The notes under the pieces were generated by a model. The model saw nothing but the letters and a program-made list of their open reading frames with translations. It had not been told where the DNA came from and did no database searches. 64,000 bases of DNA from JACVRN01 sp036389255 (lineage in GTDB: Bacteria; Acidobacteriota; Blastocatellia; Pyrinomonadales; Pyrinomonadaceae), in assembly GCA_036389255.1 (NCBI GenBank), contig DASVQI010000006.1, positions 372,001 to 436,000 of the forward strand. The letters run 5' to 3'. Shown piece after piece: positions 52,301-59,562 of the stretch. A program made the translations under genes and the position numbers. Within the stretch, counting starts at the first letter, position 1. Every line of letters begins with the position of its first letter.

Positions 52301-53319
52301 CTCTACGGCGAAACATCGAAGAGATTAGGAAGGCTGCCGACCGTGCCGCCAACCTCACGCGTCAACTGTTAGCTTTCAGCCGCAAACAGGTGCTTCAGCC
52401 GAAGGTGCTGAATCTCAATGACGTAGTCTCCGACATGGACAAGATGCTGCGCCGCTTGATTGGCGAGGACGTAGACCTGTTGTGCATTCCAGCCCCCGCT
52501 CTCGGCTGCATCAAAGCTGACCCCGGACAGATAGAGCAGGTGATTATGAATCTGGTCGTCAACTCGCGGGATGCCATGCCGCGCGGAGGTAAGCTCACGA
52601 TAGAAGCCCAGAACATCTTTCTGGATGAGGTCTACGCGGGCGGGCATGTGCCGGTTCTGCCGGGGGCCTACGTCATGCTGATGATCTCTGATACGGGCTG
52701 CGGTATGGATCAGGAGACGCAGGCGCGCATCTTCGAGCCTTTCTTTACAACGAAAGAGCAGGGTAAGGGAACCGGCTTGGGTCTATCCACCGTTTACGGC
52801 ATAGTCAAGCAGTCGGGCGGCTACGTCTGGGTCTACAGCGAAGTCGGGTGCGGCACTACTTTCAAGATTTATCTGCCAAGAGTTGATGGCGAGGCGCAAG
52901 CCGAGATTACGCGTGATCTGTTAGCGCCTCTACCGCAAGGCACGGAGACGGTGCTGCTTGTTGAAGATGAAGAGATAGTGCGGCGCATGGCGCGGCAGGT
53001 TCTTGAAATGAACGGCTACTGCGTGCTTGAGGCCGGCGGGGCTCGGGAAGCTATCGAAATTTGCGAGCAGTATAAAGGGCCTATTCACCTGTTGTTGACG
53101 GACGTGGTGATGCCGCAGATGGGCGGCAAGGAACTGGCTGGTCAAATCAACGCTCTGCGCAGGCAGATAAAGGTGCTCTTCATGTCCGGCTACACCAATG
53201 ATGCGATAGTTCATCACGGCGTCCTAGACCGCAATGTGGCCTTTCTACAAAAACCTTTCATGCCTTCAGCCCTTGCTCATAGAGTGCGTGAGGTTCTGAA
53301 TCAATCAATCATTGGATAA
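49318..53319 (+). CDS. Large hybrid histidine kinase: receiver, PAS repeats, GAF, HisKA, HATPase, receiver
   Basis: 1333 aa, no membrane segments. Order: receiver (about 5-122, LLIEDDEDD, LIDYHLGEKSG); PAS (about 137-260); a GAF-like region (about 270-395); three PAS/PAC units (about 400-515, 520-640, 650-770; e.g. DISERKR, DITERK); GAF (about 790-940, SALIAPMTIMGRTIGTIEVQS); HisKA with LAGGVAHDFNNLLTAITGYS (His970); HATPase_c with VMNLVVNSRDAMP and KGTGLGLSTV; C-terminal receiver (about 1215-1330, LLVEDEEIVRR, LLLTDVVMPQMGG). Multiple PAS/GAF domains suggest integration of several cytosolic cues. It overlaps the Rcp1-like gene by one base and leads straight into the NtrC-type activator. Confidence 0.92.
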   Translation: MSAESIKVLLIEDDEDDYILTREMLSETESCHFDVTWASTFDEAVARLNDNGHDICLIDYHLGEKSGIELLREANARARKPPAILLTGKDDPSVDDKALHAGATDYLIKGQITGPLLERSIRYAIERSRTLKSLSESEKKYRQIIETAMEGIWMVDSEGRTTYANHRTLEMLGYSMEEMLGQPAFDFMNAESNARAKKEFEEHRRQGTCGQYEYCLKHKNGTPLWVIMSTTPIFGDHGVFIGAFAMITDISERKREEEENKRLLKDLKERVKELGAIHKTARILQTQEKEITELLKEVVEILPPALQYPEIAAARVVYNGFEFSTSNFSSTDWKQSAEFSTINGVAGGLEVVYLEERPEADEGPFLAEERSLLNSVTEMLRLELDRRLATSALLESEAQMERAQSFALVMTTHVGLDGRWLKVTPTLCELLGYTEDELLKLSYQDLTHPDDVSHDIEQHERLLRGELKSYDLEKRYIRRDGGFVWVYLNCSLVIDSKGNSVHFLTYIIDISERKRVTEERNLFFTNAHDMLCIAGFDGYFKQVNSAWCRTLGYTDEELLSVPYMDFVHPDDRAATVETARLNCDGFNMFSFQNRYRAKDGSYRWLSWSSTTSKDLPIIYGSARDITERKLTEEKLQESERRFRHLAENINEVFWIATPDRYEVLYVSPAYEEIWGRTCESLYERGDSFIDVIYHEDRDRMRRVFERLRQGENKDEQYRIVRPDGSIRWIRDRAYAVKDEEGTVIQVVGIAEDITERRMAQERIHEADQRAIKEYKRLLDRLSHLASAFGTARDLQTIFRALSDFSLSLTPSFALVVCLYDEQRSVRNGVYVFSDGKEFDTSGVEPIQVREGPVSRAIKTGDVVTCNDYHAELGARRHVFVGFDNDDKLPLSALIAPMTIMGRTIGTIEVQSYTYAAYTQEHATAMRMAANLAANAIENVRLIEQERAKEEQLRQSQKMEAVGRLAGGVAHDFNNLLTAITGYSDLSLRRLEGNNPLRRNIEEIRKAADRAANLTRQLLAFSRKQVLQPKVLNLNDVVSDMDKMLRRLIGEDVDLLCIPAPALGCIKADPGQIEQVIMNLVVNSRDAMPRGGKLTIEAQNIFLDEVYAGGHVPVLPGAYVMLMISDTGCGMDQETQARIFEPFFTTKEQGKGTGLGLSTVYGIVKQSGGYVWVYSEVGCGTTFKIYLPRVDGEAQAEITRDLLAPLPQGTETVLLVEDEEIVRRMARQVLEMNGYCVLEAGGAREAIEICEQYKGPIHLLLTDVVMPQMGGKELAGQINALRRQIKVLFMSGYTNDAIVHHGVLDRNVAFLQKPFMPSALAHRVREVLNQSIIG

Positions 53320-53344
53320 GAGAATTGAAGGAAGAAGAGTTTGC

Positions 53345-54724
53345 ATGCACGCACTGGTAATTGACGACGAGCCGCAGGTGCGCTCCTTTGTCAGTACGGT
53401 TCTGGGCGAAGATGGTTGGACGGTCAGCGAAGCGGACTCTGCTGAGCAGGCTTTCGAGATGATGAGCGACCGCGACTGGTCTTTAGTCTTCTGCGATGTG
53501 GTGATGGGGGGGGCAAATGGTTTTCAGGTCTTACGCCGATTTAAGGAGGAGTCGCCCGAAACGCAGATTGTCTTGATGACTGGCTACGGCACGGCCACAG
53601 GCGCGCTCGATGCCACAGCCTACGGCGCTTACGACTATCTTCTAAAACCCTTTGGCATGGATGACCTGCACTCTCTCCTTCAAGCCCTGCGTGAGCGCTT
53701 CAATGCTCCTCAAGAGCGTCAGGCCAAATCAAAGGGCGAGGTTGCAAACGCCTACACTTCCGACATCAATCTCATAGGACGCAGCCAGAGCTTTATTGAG
53801 ACCACGAAGCAGGTCGGGCGTGTCGCGGTAACTTCCTTGCCTGTACTCATCACGGGAGAATCCGGCACGGGCAAGGAGGTCATTGCGCGCGCCATACACA
53901 AACGTAGCCCGCGCTCTATCAAGCCTTTCGTAGCCGTTAACTGTGGGGCGATTCCGGCTGAGTTAATAGAGGCTGAACTCTTCGGCCACGTACGCGGCGC
54001 ATTCACGGGCGCAGACCGCGAGCGTCCGGGCCTGTTTGAAGAGGCGGACGGCGGCACGATTTTTCTGGACGAGATAACGGAGACAAGCGCGGCTTTTCAG
54101 GTGAAACTTCTGCGCGTTCTGCAAGAGGGGGAGGTGCGGCGCGTCGGAGCGAATCGCACGCAGCGCGTAGATGCGCGCGTCATTGCCGCGAGTAATCGTG
54201 ACGTCAAAAAGGAGGTGGAACTGGGGCGCTTTCGCCAAGACCTCTTCTACAGATTAAATGCCGTGATGGTTTATCTGCCGCCTCTGAGAGAAAGACGGGA
54301 AGACATCTTTCCGCTCGTTAACAATTTCGCCGGTAACATCTGGAAATTGAATCCACGCGTGCGCTTTTCCAAGGAGGTGTTGCGTCTTCTTGAACAATAT
54401 CCTTGGCCGGGCAACATACGCGAGCTTGAGAACGCAGTGGTGCGGGCCGTCGCCCTCTCCGGCAGTGTGATTCGACCGGAAGATTTACCCGAACACATAC
54501 GCAATTATCAACCTGCTCTAGAAAATATTGAGGGCGATGACTCTCGGACTGCTACGGAGTGCAGGCCCGATGAATGGCTGACTTTCTCGGAGATGGAGCG
54601 GCGCTACGTCACGCGCGTTCTTGAGCATACTCGTGGCAACAAGCAGGCCGCCGCGCGCATTCTGGCCGTAGACCGTAAGACCATAGAGCGCATGGTCAAG
54701 CGCCATAATATTCCTATCGCCTGA
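53345..54724 (+). CDS. NtrC-family sigma-54-dependent response regulator
   Basis: 459 aa from the ATG at 53345, preceded by the purine-rich GAAGGAAGAAGAG; an in-frame ATG at 53312 would overlap the kinase gene. Receiver (about 1-120: VIDDEPQVRSF, FCDVVMGGANG), AAA+ domain (about 145-375) with Walker A GESGTGKE, the sigma-54 contact loop GAFTGAD, GTIFLDEI and ASNRDVKK, then a Fis-type HTH at the end (ARILAVDRKTIERMVKR). It activates sigma-54 promoters on phosphorylation, most likely by the hybrid kinase just upstream. Confidence 0.93.
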   Translation: MHALVIDDEPQVRSFVSTVLGEDGWTVSEADSAEQAFEMMSDRDWSLVFCDVVMGGANGFQVLRRFKEESPETQIVLMTGYGTATGALDATAYGAYDYLLKPFGMDDLHSLLQALRERFNAPQERQAKSKGEVANAYTSDINLIGRSQSFIETTKQVGRVAVTSLPVLITGESGTGKEVIARAIHKRSPRSIKPFVAVNCGAIPAELIEAELFGHVRGAFTGADRERPGLFEEADGGTIFLDEITETSAAFQVKLLRVLQEGEVRRVGANRTQRVDARVIAASNRDVKKEVELGRFRQDLFYRLNAVMVYLPPLRERREDIFPLVNNFAGNIWKLNPRVRFSKEVLRLLEQYPWPGNIRELENAVVRAVALSGSVIRPEDLPEHIRNYQPALENIEGDDSRTATECRPDEWLTFSEMERRYVTRVLEHTRGNKQAAARILAVDRKTIERMVKRHNIPIA

Positions 54725-54852
54725 TTCGATTCATTAATCGGGCTTGAGTCCTCACAGAAGGCCACGCGGGTTTCCGGGCTAACTCGTGAGACTTTCGCGG
54801 CACGGAGCAGGTTGCGACATGCCCTTCTCTGAGTCCTTTGGCATAACAGGTC

Positions 54853-55314
54853 TTAAAGCTTAACTGCTTTCTGCGCGGCTTTCTTCACCGTTATCGCGGC
54901 GCGCTCTTCATCGAGGCGCATAATCATGATTCCGACGGCCACATCGCCTTGCTTAAATCTGAAGACGAAATTGAATCTCAACACGGGTCTATCACTCGCA
55001 ATGAACTGTTGAAAGCGGCCCTGAAACTCTCGAACACGCGTGCAGGGGGCAACCTCTATGAAAAAGTTCTTTCCTATGACATCGCTCTGCCTGTGGCCAG
55101 AGAGGTGTTCTTCGGCCTGATTGTAAGAGCTAATCTTGCCCTCTTTGTCCACTATAATTACGCCGAACGGGAGCTTGTCCACTTGTTCGGGCGATAAATC
55201 GGGGATGCCCATCGCGCTCCTGTAGCAGCTTTCGCAGATGCCGTGAGAGCCTTCAACCGGTGCTTGACCCATGACTTCCTTGCACCATGCGCAGACTACT
55301 TCGTGACTAACCAT
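54853..55314 (-). CDS. Photoactive-yellow-protein-like PAS protein with N-terminal CxxC/CxxC motif
   Basis: 153 aa from the ATG at 55314, with GAGGA 8 nt upstream; the frame continues further upstream without a better start. Residues 8-30 carry Cys8, Cys11, Cys27 and Cys30, a probable zinc ribbon. Residues ~45-150 align closely with photoactive yellow protein: LPFGVIIVDKEGKI, YNQAEEHLSG, DVIGKNFFIEVAPCT and FQGRFQQF. The chromophore site is conserved: Tyr64 (PYP Tyr42), Glu68 (Glu46), Ser72 (Thr50) and Cys91 (Cys69, the p-coumarate attachment residue); Arg52 is His74. It could therefore be a blue-light sensor. It is convergent with the sigma-54 regulator and divergent from a receiver-kinase. 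Confidence 0.82.
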   Translation of the reverse strand: MVSHEVVCAWCKEVMGQAPVEGSHGICESCYRSAMGIPDLSPEQVDKLPFGVIIVDKEGKISSYNQAEEHLSGHRQSDVIGKNFFIEVAPCTRVREFQGRFQQFIASDRPVLRFNFVFRFKQGDVAVGIMIMRLDEERAAITVKKAAQKAVKL

Positions 55315-55722
55315 TTTTATTTTCCTCACGCGGAGTTCCTTATCAACAGAACTCCGACTCCGGGGGCAGGAAGTTGCAATCTGCATTCCATGCCGAAGCC
55401 GCCAATCTTGCCTCTCCGAAGCTACGCAACGGGGAGAAACGCCCGTCCCTTTCGCCGTATTCAATTGTGCTTTACGCTCATCATCCAGACCTGCCTTTGG
55501 CAACAACACGTCGAAACGGCCTGACGGGCGAACTCGCCTTATGTGGCATGTACATTGCTCTGCGAAGAGCTTGGGTCGAGCCTTTGTTGTGTGCTGAACC
55601 GACAGACCGTGGCCATCTGAATGTCTCACTCTCTCGCCGGGAGAGAGTTCGGCAGAAGGGTTAATCCTTATTCTTCTCAACCATCACCGCGCAAGAGCGC
55701 CACTGAAGCAAATTGAACTGTC
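55315..55722. other. Divergent intergenic region, 408 bp
   Basis: Lies between the PYP-like gene and the receiver-kinase. An open frame continues upstream from the PYP start on the minus strand, but its composition and low-complexity sequence do not look like protein. No hairpin or promoter stood out. It should hold the promoters for both directions. Confidence 0.45.
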
Positions 55723-57039
55723 ATGTCTTACACAATCCGCGAAACCTTTAATGAAGCTGTGAGAAATTCCCCACTCCCGGCCTTGGACAACGAGGATAGT
55801 CGCATCCTCATAGTTGACGATGAAGAGGCCGTCCGCACGCTCTTTACGTGTTATCTGAGCGAGCGTTACACCTGTTATGAGGCTTCAAATTCCGAAGAGG
55901 CCCTAACACTTCTTAACGGACAGTCTTTCGCGCTTGTTATCTCGGACATGATTATGCCCGGCTTGAGCGGGGTTGAATTGCTGCGCGAGATTAATATCCG
56001 CTTCCCGGATACGGCCGTGATAATGGTCTCAGGCATAGACCGCTCCCAACGTGTGCTGGATACGGTACGACTTGGGGCCTACGACTATCTGGTTAAGCCC
56101 TGCGACCTGGATGTATTGGAGATGTGTGTTGAGCGAGCGCTAGAGCGCAGGGCGTTGCGGCTTCAGGGGCAATACTACAAGCAAGACCTAGAGCGTCACG
56201 TTGAAGAACTAAAGCGCAGCAAGGCCGAGCTTCAGCGTTTGCAGTTGCAGATAGTCCAGAGTGAGAAGATGGCGTCTCTCGGACAACTGGCCGCCGGTGT
56301 CGCCCACGAGTTGAACAACCCCGCAGGCTTCATTTACGGCAACATGGAGATTCTTCAAGCCTGTGCTCTGGGACTGCACCGCTTGCTAGACCTTTATGAG
56401 CAAGCCCCGCTGCCGGGAGAAGTTCGCGCAGAGGCTGAACGAATCAAGCTTGAGATTGATTATGAGAGCAGTATGGTGGATTTGCTCTCCATCATAGAGG
56501 ACTGTCGTGATGGGGCGGAGCGCATACGCGACGTGGTGCAGAACCTTCGCACCTTCTCGCGCCTTGATGAAGCGGAATTCAAGAAGGTGGATATACACGA
56601 AGGCATAGAATCCACCATTCGGCTGCTATCTCGCTACTACAGCGACGGTAACATTACCCTCCATCGAAACTACTCGGACTTGCCGCAAGTGGACTGTTAC
56701 GCCGGGCAGCTTAATCAGGTCTGGATGAATCTCCTTGTGAATGCTGTGCAAGCTGTCAAAGATGGTGGCAAGGTATGGATTAATACCGAGCATGTTGGCG
56801 CGAGCGCTGTTATACACATTAGCGATTCAGGCTGCGGCATAGCGCCCGAAAACCTGAAGAAGATTTTCGACCCCTTCTTTACCACGAAGCCAGTGGGCGA
56901 AGGCACAGGGCTGGGGCTCTCCGTCACCTACGGAATCATAGAGCGGCACAAAGGCTCTATCAGCGTCCAAAGCCAGGTAGGATTCGGAACCACCTTCAGA
57001 GTCGAAATCCCCATAGACGCCATGCGGGAAAGGGAGTAA
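55723..57039 (+). CDS. Receiver-histidine kinase
   Basis: 438 aa. N-terminal receiver (about 27-140: ILIVDDEEAVR, VISDMIMPGLSGVELL, YDYLVKPC), a coiled-coil linker (about 150-185), HisKA of the HELNNP class (LAAGVAHELNNPAGFIYGN) and HATPase_c (MNLLVNAVQAV, ISDSGCGIAPE, GTGLGLSVTYG). It is soluble and controlled by an upstream phosphate donor through its own receiver. The next gene starts 5 nt after its stop. Confidence 0.92.
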   Translation: MSYTIRETFNEAVRNSPLPALDNEDSRILIVDDEEAVRTLFTCYLSERYTCYEASNSEEALTLLNGQSFALVISDMIMPGLSGVELLREINIRFPDTAVIMVSGIDRSQRVLDTVRLGAYDYLVKPCDLDVLEMCVERALERRALRLQGQYYKQDLERHVEELKRSKAELQRLQLQIVQSEKMASLGQLAAGVAHELNNPAGFIYGNMEILQACALGLHRLLDLYEQAPLPGEVRAEAERIKLEIDYESSMVDLLSIIEDCRDGAERIRDVVQNLRTFSRLDEAEFKKVDIHEGIESTIRLLSRYYSDGNITLHRNYSDLPQVDCYAGQLNQVWMNLLVNAVQAVKDGGKVWINTEHVGASAVIHISDSGCGIAPENLKKIFDPFFTTKPVGEGTGLGLSVTYGIIERHKGSISVQSQVGFGTTFRVEIPIDAMRERE

Positions 57040-57044
57040 CGAAA

Positions 57045-58796
57045 TTGAGCTATAAGATAATGATAGTGGACGACGAGGCCGCGAACCTGCGTCTGCTGGA
57101 GAGACTGTTCCGGCACAGGTATCACGTCATATCCGCGCAGAGCGGAGTAGAGGCTTTAGAGTTGCTAAAACAGCACGACGTTGCGTTACTCATCACAGAC
57201 CAACGTATGCCTCAAATGACAGGCATAGAGCTTCTGAAGAATACAGCCGAGCTGCGGCCTCACATGGTGCGGATAATCATCACGGGCTACACGGATGTAG
57301 GAACGGTTGTCGAGGCGATTAACTGCGGCCAAGTCTATAAGTACGTGACTAAGCCGTGGAGCAATGACGACCTGCGGCTTACTGTTGAACGCGCGCTTGA
57401 GCATTACGAGTCGAATAAGTCGCGCTATGAGCTTGAGCTGTCAAACAAGCGTTACAGTGAACAGTTACGCCGTATGACGCAATCTGTTGTACGGGTCATG
57501 GCCGACGCTCTGGAAGCGAAGGACGAGTATGTCTACGGCCACGCACGCCGTGTCAGTTGTTATAGCGTAACGGTCGGACGCCGCATGCGGCTTGAGGTCA
57601 GCCTGCTTGAGCACATCTCTCTGGCCGCGCTCCTTCATGATGTCGGCAAGATTGCGACGCCGGACAGCATTCTCTTAAAGCCCGATGTGCTGACCATGGA
57701 AGAGCGGGCCATCATGCAGCTACATTCGGAAAGAGGCGCGCGTATGTTTGCCGGTATCCCGGACATGCACGAGGTTGAAACCGCCATACGCTACCATCAT
57801 GAGAACTTCGACGGCACCGGCTACCCCGAAGGCTTGAGCGGCGAGCAGATTCCTCTAGCCGCGCGCATCATACGCGTGGCCGATGCCTACGATGCCATGA
57901 CCAGCCCCAGACGATTTCGCAAGGCCCGCGAGCATGAAATTGCCATAGAGTTGTTACGCGCGGGCGCGGGTAGATTGTTTGACCCACGGGTGGTAAACAT
58001 CTTTTGCGAACTTGAGGCGCTTGCCTCTGTTCGTCGTAGTATCGCACGCCATGATTGGGGCCCCCGCCTCTTGCCCATAGCGATGTGGCGGAAGGCGAAT
58101 GAGCTATCTGCGGAAGAGTTAATCACCGAGATAGAGACTGATCCGGTATTGGCTGCACACGTACTCTGCGAAGCAAATGCAGAGGGGCGGAATTTAGTGA
58201 GCCTCAGAGATGCTTGCGCGCGATTGGGCGACGATGGCCTAAGGGCCATCATCAGCCAAAACTCAAGGCGCGACCATTACTGCGTGCATGATGGGGAGCA
58301 TCTTTGGGAGCACGCATTGCGCACTGCCGCAGCCGCTAGCCTTCTAGCCGAACATACTTCAATCATCAAAGCAGAGGAGGCGTACACGCTCGGATTGCTT
58401 CACGACATTGGAGAGGTCTCTTTTCGCTCGCTCTTTCCAGAAGAGATGGAGAACATTCTCTGGTTTACGGATGATGCTCGCATTGAGCGTGAAATCGCAG
58501 CCTTTGGTATTGACCATGCGCAGATGGGGCACTGGATACTTGAAGCCTGTGGCCTTCCCGTTTCAATCGCCACAGCCGTACAGGTGCATCACGACGCTTT
58601 GAGAATTAATGCGCCGGTGGCCCGCTTGCTGCATATCGCTGACATCATAGCAAAGGCTGAAGACCCGAGTTGTATAGCGGCTCTTGATACCCTCGGCTCT
58701 AACCTTCTTGCGCTTTTGCATCTCAACCGCAGCGACCTCGCAAGAATTTATGAGAGAAGCGTGGAGGCGGTAGAGTGTAAGTTAGCTCTCATATAA
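57045..58796 (+). CDS. Receiver-HD-GYP-HDOD protein (candidate c-di-GMP phosphodiesterase)
   Basis: 583 aa from a TTG at 57045 with AGGGAG 8 nt upstream. Receiver (about 3-120: IMIVDDEAANL, LLITDQRMPQMTG, YKYVTKPW), then an HD-GYP domain (about 140-330) with HARRVS, LLHDVGKIATPD and HHENFDGTGYPEGLSG, all key metal and GYP residues present. The C-terminal ~230 residues form an HDOD-like domain with its own HD motif (LLHDIGEVSFRS). HD-GYP proteins hydrolyse cyclic-di-GMP. Immediate linkage to the receiver-kinase upstream suggests that kinase controls it. Confidence 0.92.
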   Translation: MSYKIMIVDDEAANLRLLERLFRHRYHVISAQSGVEALELLKQHDVALLITDQRMPQMTGIELLKNTAELRPHMVRIIITGYTDVGTVVEAINCGQVYKYVTKPWSNDDLRLTVERALEHYESNKSRYELELSNKRYSEQLRRMTQSVVRVMADALEAKDEYVYGHARRVSCYSVTVGRRMRLEVSLLEHISLAALLHDVGKIATPDSILLKPDVLTMEERAIMQLHSERGARMFAGIPDMHEVETAIRYHHENFDGTGYPEGLSGEQIPLAARIIRVADAYDAMTSPRRFRKAREHEIAIELLRAGAGRLFDPRVVNIFCELEALASVRRSIARHDWGPRLLPIAMWRKANELSAEELITEIETDPVLAAHVLCEANAEGRNLVSLRDACARLGDDGLRAIISQNSRRDHYCVHDGEHLWEHALRTAAAASLLAEHTSIIKAEEAYTLGLLHDIGEVSFRSLFPEEMENILWFTDDARIEREIAAFGIDHAQMGHWILEACGLPVSIATAVQVHHDALRINAPVARLLHIADIIAKAEDPSCIAALDTLGSNLLALLHLNRSDLARIYERSVEAVECKLALI

Positions 58797-59065
58797 TCGG
58801 CTAGAAACCCGGCTTGGCTGATGACTTGTTTTGCCGTTCAGTAACATATGATGGTGTTCTTCTCGTAGGCTGAGATTTCTTCACCCAAGAGGAGGTGCAG
58901 AACCAAATATATCTTGCTCAGATGTGATACATAATCGGCATTGTGAATTAGCAGGCTTAATTTGGAATATATTCTCACAAATGACTTATTCCAGATTATT
59001 ACAGTCCTTAGTGATATCTAACAATCCATTGAAAATCACACCTCGGGTCATGCATAATCAAGAAG
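58797..59065. other. Intergenic DNA after the HD-GYP gene
   Basis: No credible gene or hairpin was seen in this stretch. It separates the signalling cluster from the putative RiPP locus. Confidence 0.4.
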
Positions 59066-59150
59066 CGTGTTCACCTCTCCGGTGGACGCGCGTGGTCGCG
59101 TGGGGTGAGAACACGTGACCGATAGGGCGGGGCAGTGGGAGGCCCCGCCC
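59066..59150. ncRNA. Two consecutive strong hairpins, possible structured RNA or terminator
   Basis: CGTGTTC (59066-59072) pairs with GAACACG (59109-59115) and the flanks extend imperfectly (ACCTC against GGGGT). GGGCGGGGC (59125-59133) pairs perfectly with GCCCCGCCC (59142-59150) across an 8-nt loop. No T-run follows on the plus strand. The direction is undetermined. Confidence 0.3.
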
Positions 59151-59262
59151 GCTTATCTCCCAATAGAAGGCCAGCATACAGTTACAGCTCAAATGGTGAA
59201 GGGAATAATTTGAATTAGTCACCTGCTATTAAATCTGATAAGCTGCCAGTATATTAATTCGA

Positions 59263-59291
59263 TTGACAATCAATAATATCCGGAATACATT
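59263..59291 (+). promoter_or_regulatory. Near-consensus sigma-70 promoter of the small peptide gene
   Basis: TTGACA (59263-59268), a 17-bp spacer and TACATT (59286-59291). Transcription would begin near 59298, about 40 nt before the ATG at 59338. Confidence 0.6.
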
Positions 59292-59337
59292 TCAGCTTCC
59301 GTTATCCCTTTGCAACTTCCGCCTTTGGAGATTGAAG

Positions 59338-59526
59338 ATGACAAACCAAGAGCGACTTACGCAGGCTGCGATTCTTAAAAAAGATGTAGAGTTAAGTCCC
59401 AAGCAGAAGATGGCCATCGAGGGGCTTACGCCTGAAGAGATAGATATCTTGATCTCTGTAAAGAAGAAGGCTGCAAACAGCATCCCGGTGGAATCCCTGA
59501 TTGCGCCCATCAGTCATCATCACTGA
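59338..59526 (+). CDS. 62-aa peptide, candidate RiPP precursor
   Basis: ATG at 59338 with GGAG (59327-59330) 7 nt upstream and its own promoter. The N-terminal ~40 residues are polar and helical (TNQERLTQAAILKKDVEL, GLTPEEIDILISVKKKA), like a leader peptide. The last ~17 residues (NSIPVESLIAPISHHH) are less charged and end in three His, a plausible core. There is no Gly-Gly cleavage site, no Cys, no signal peptide and no membrane helix. Its stop lies 36 bp from the stop of the radical SAM gene, which is convergent. I infer a precursor-modifying enzyme pair; the link is positional plus the enzyme's family. Confidence 0.6.
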   Translation: MTNQERLTQAAILKKDVELSPKQKMAIEGLTPEEIDILISVKKKAANSIPVESLIAPISHHH

Positions 59527-59562
59527 TTACGTACTAATTAGTATTAACCAACACTCATTCCA

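Noticed and set aside
55315..55680. N-terminal extension of the PYP-like protein to 275 aa
   Set aside because: The upstream part is basic, low-complexity and unlike the domain. The ATG at 55314 has GAGGA at a good distance and gives a natural PYP-plus-zinc-ribbon size.
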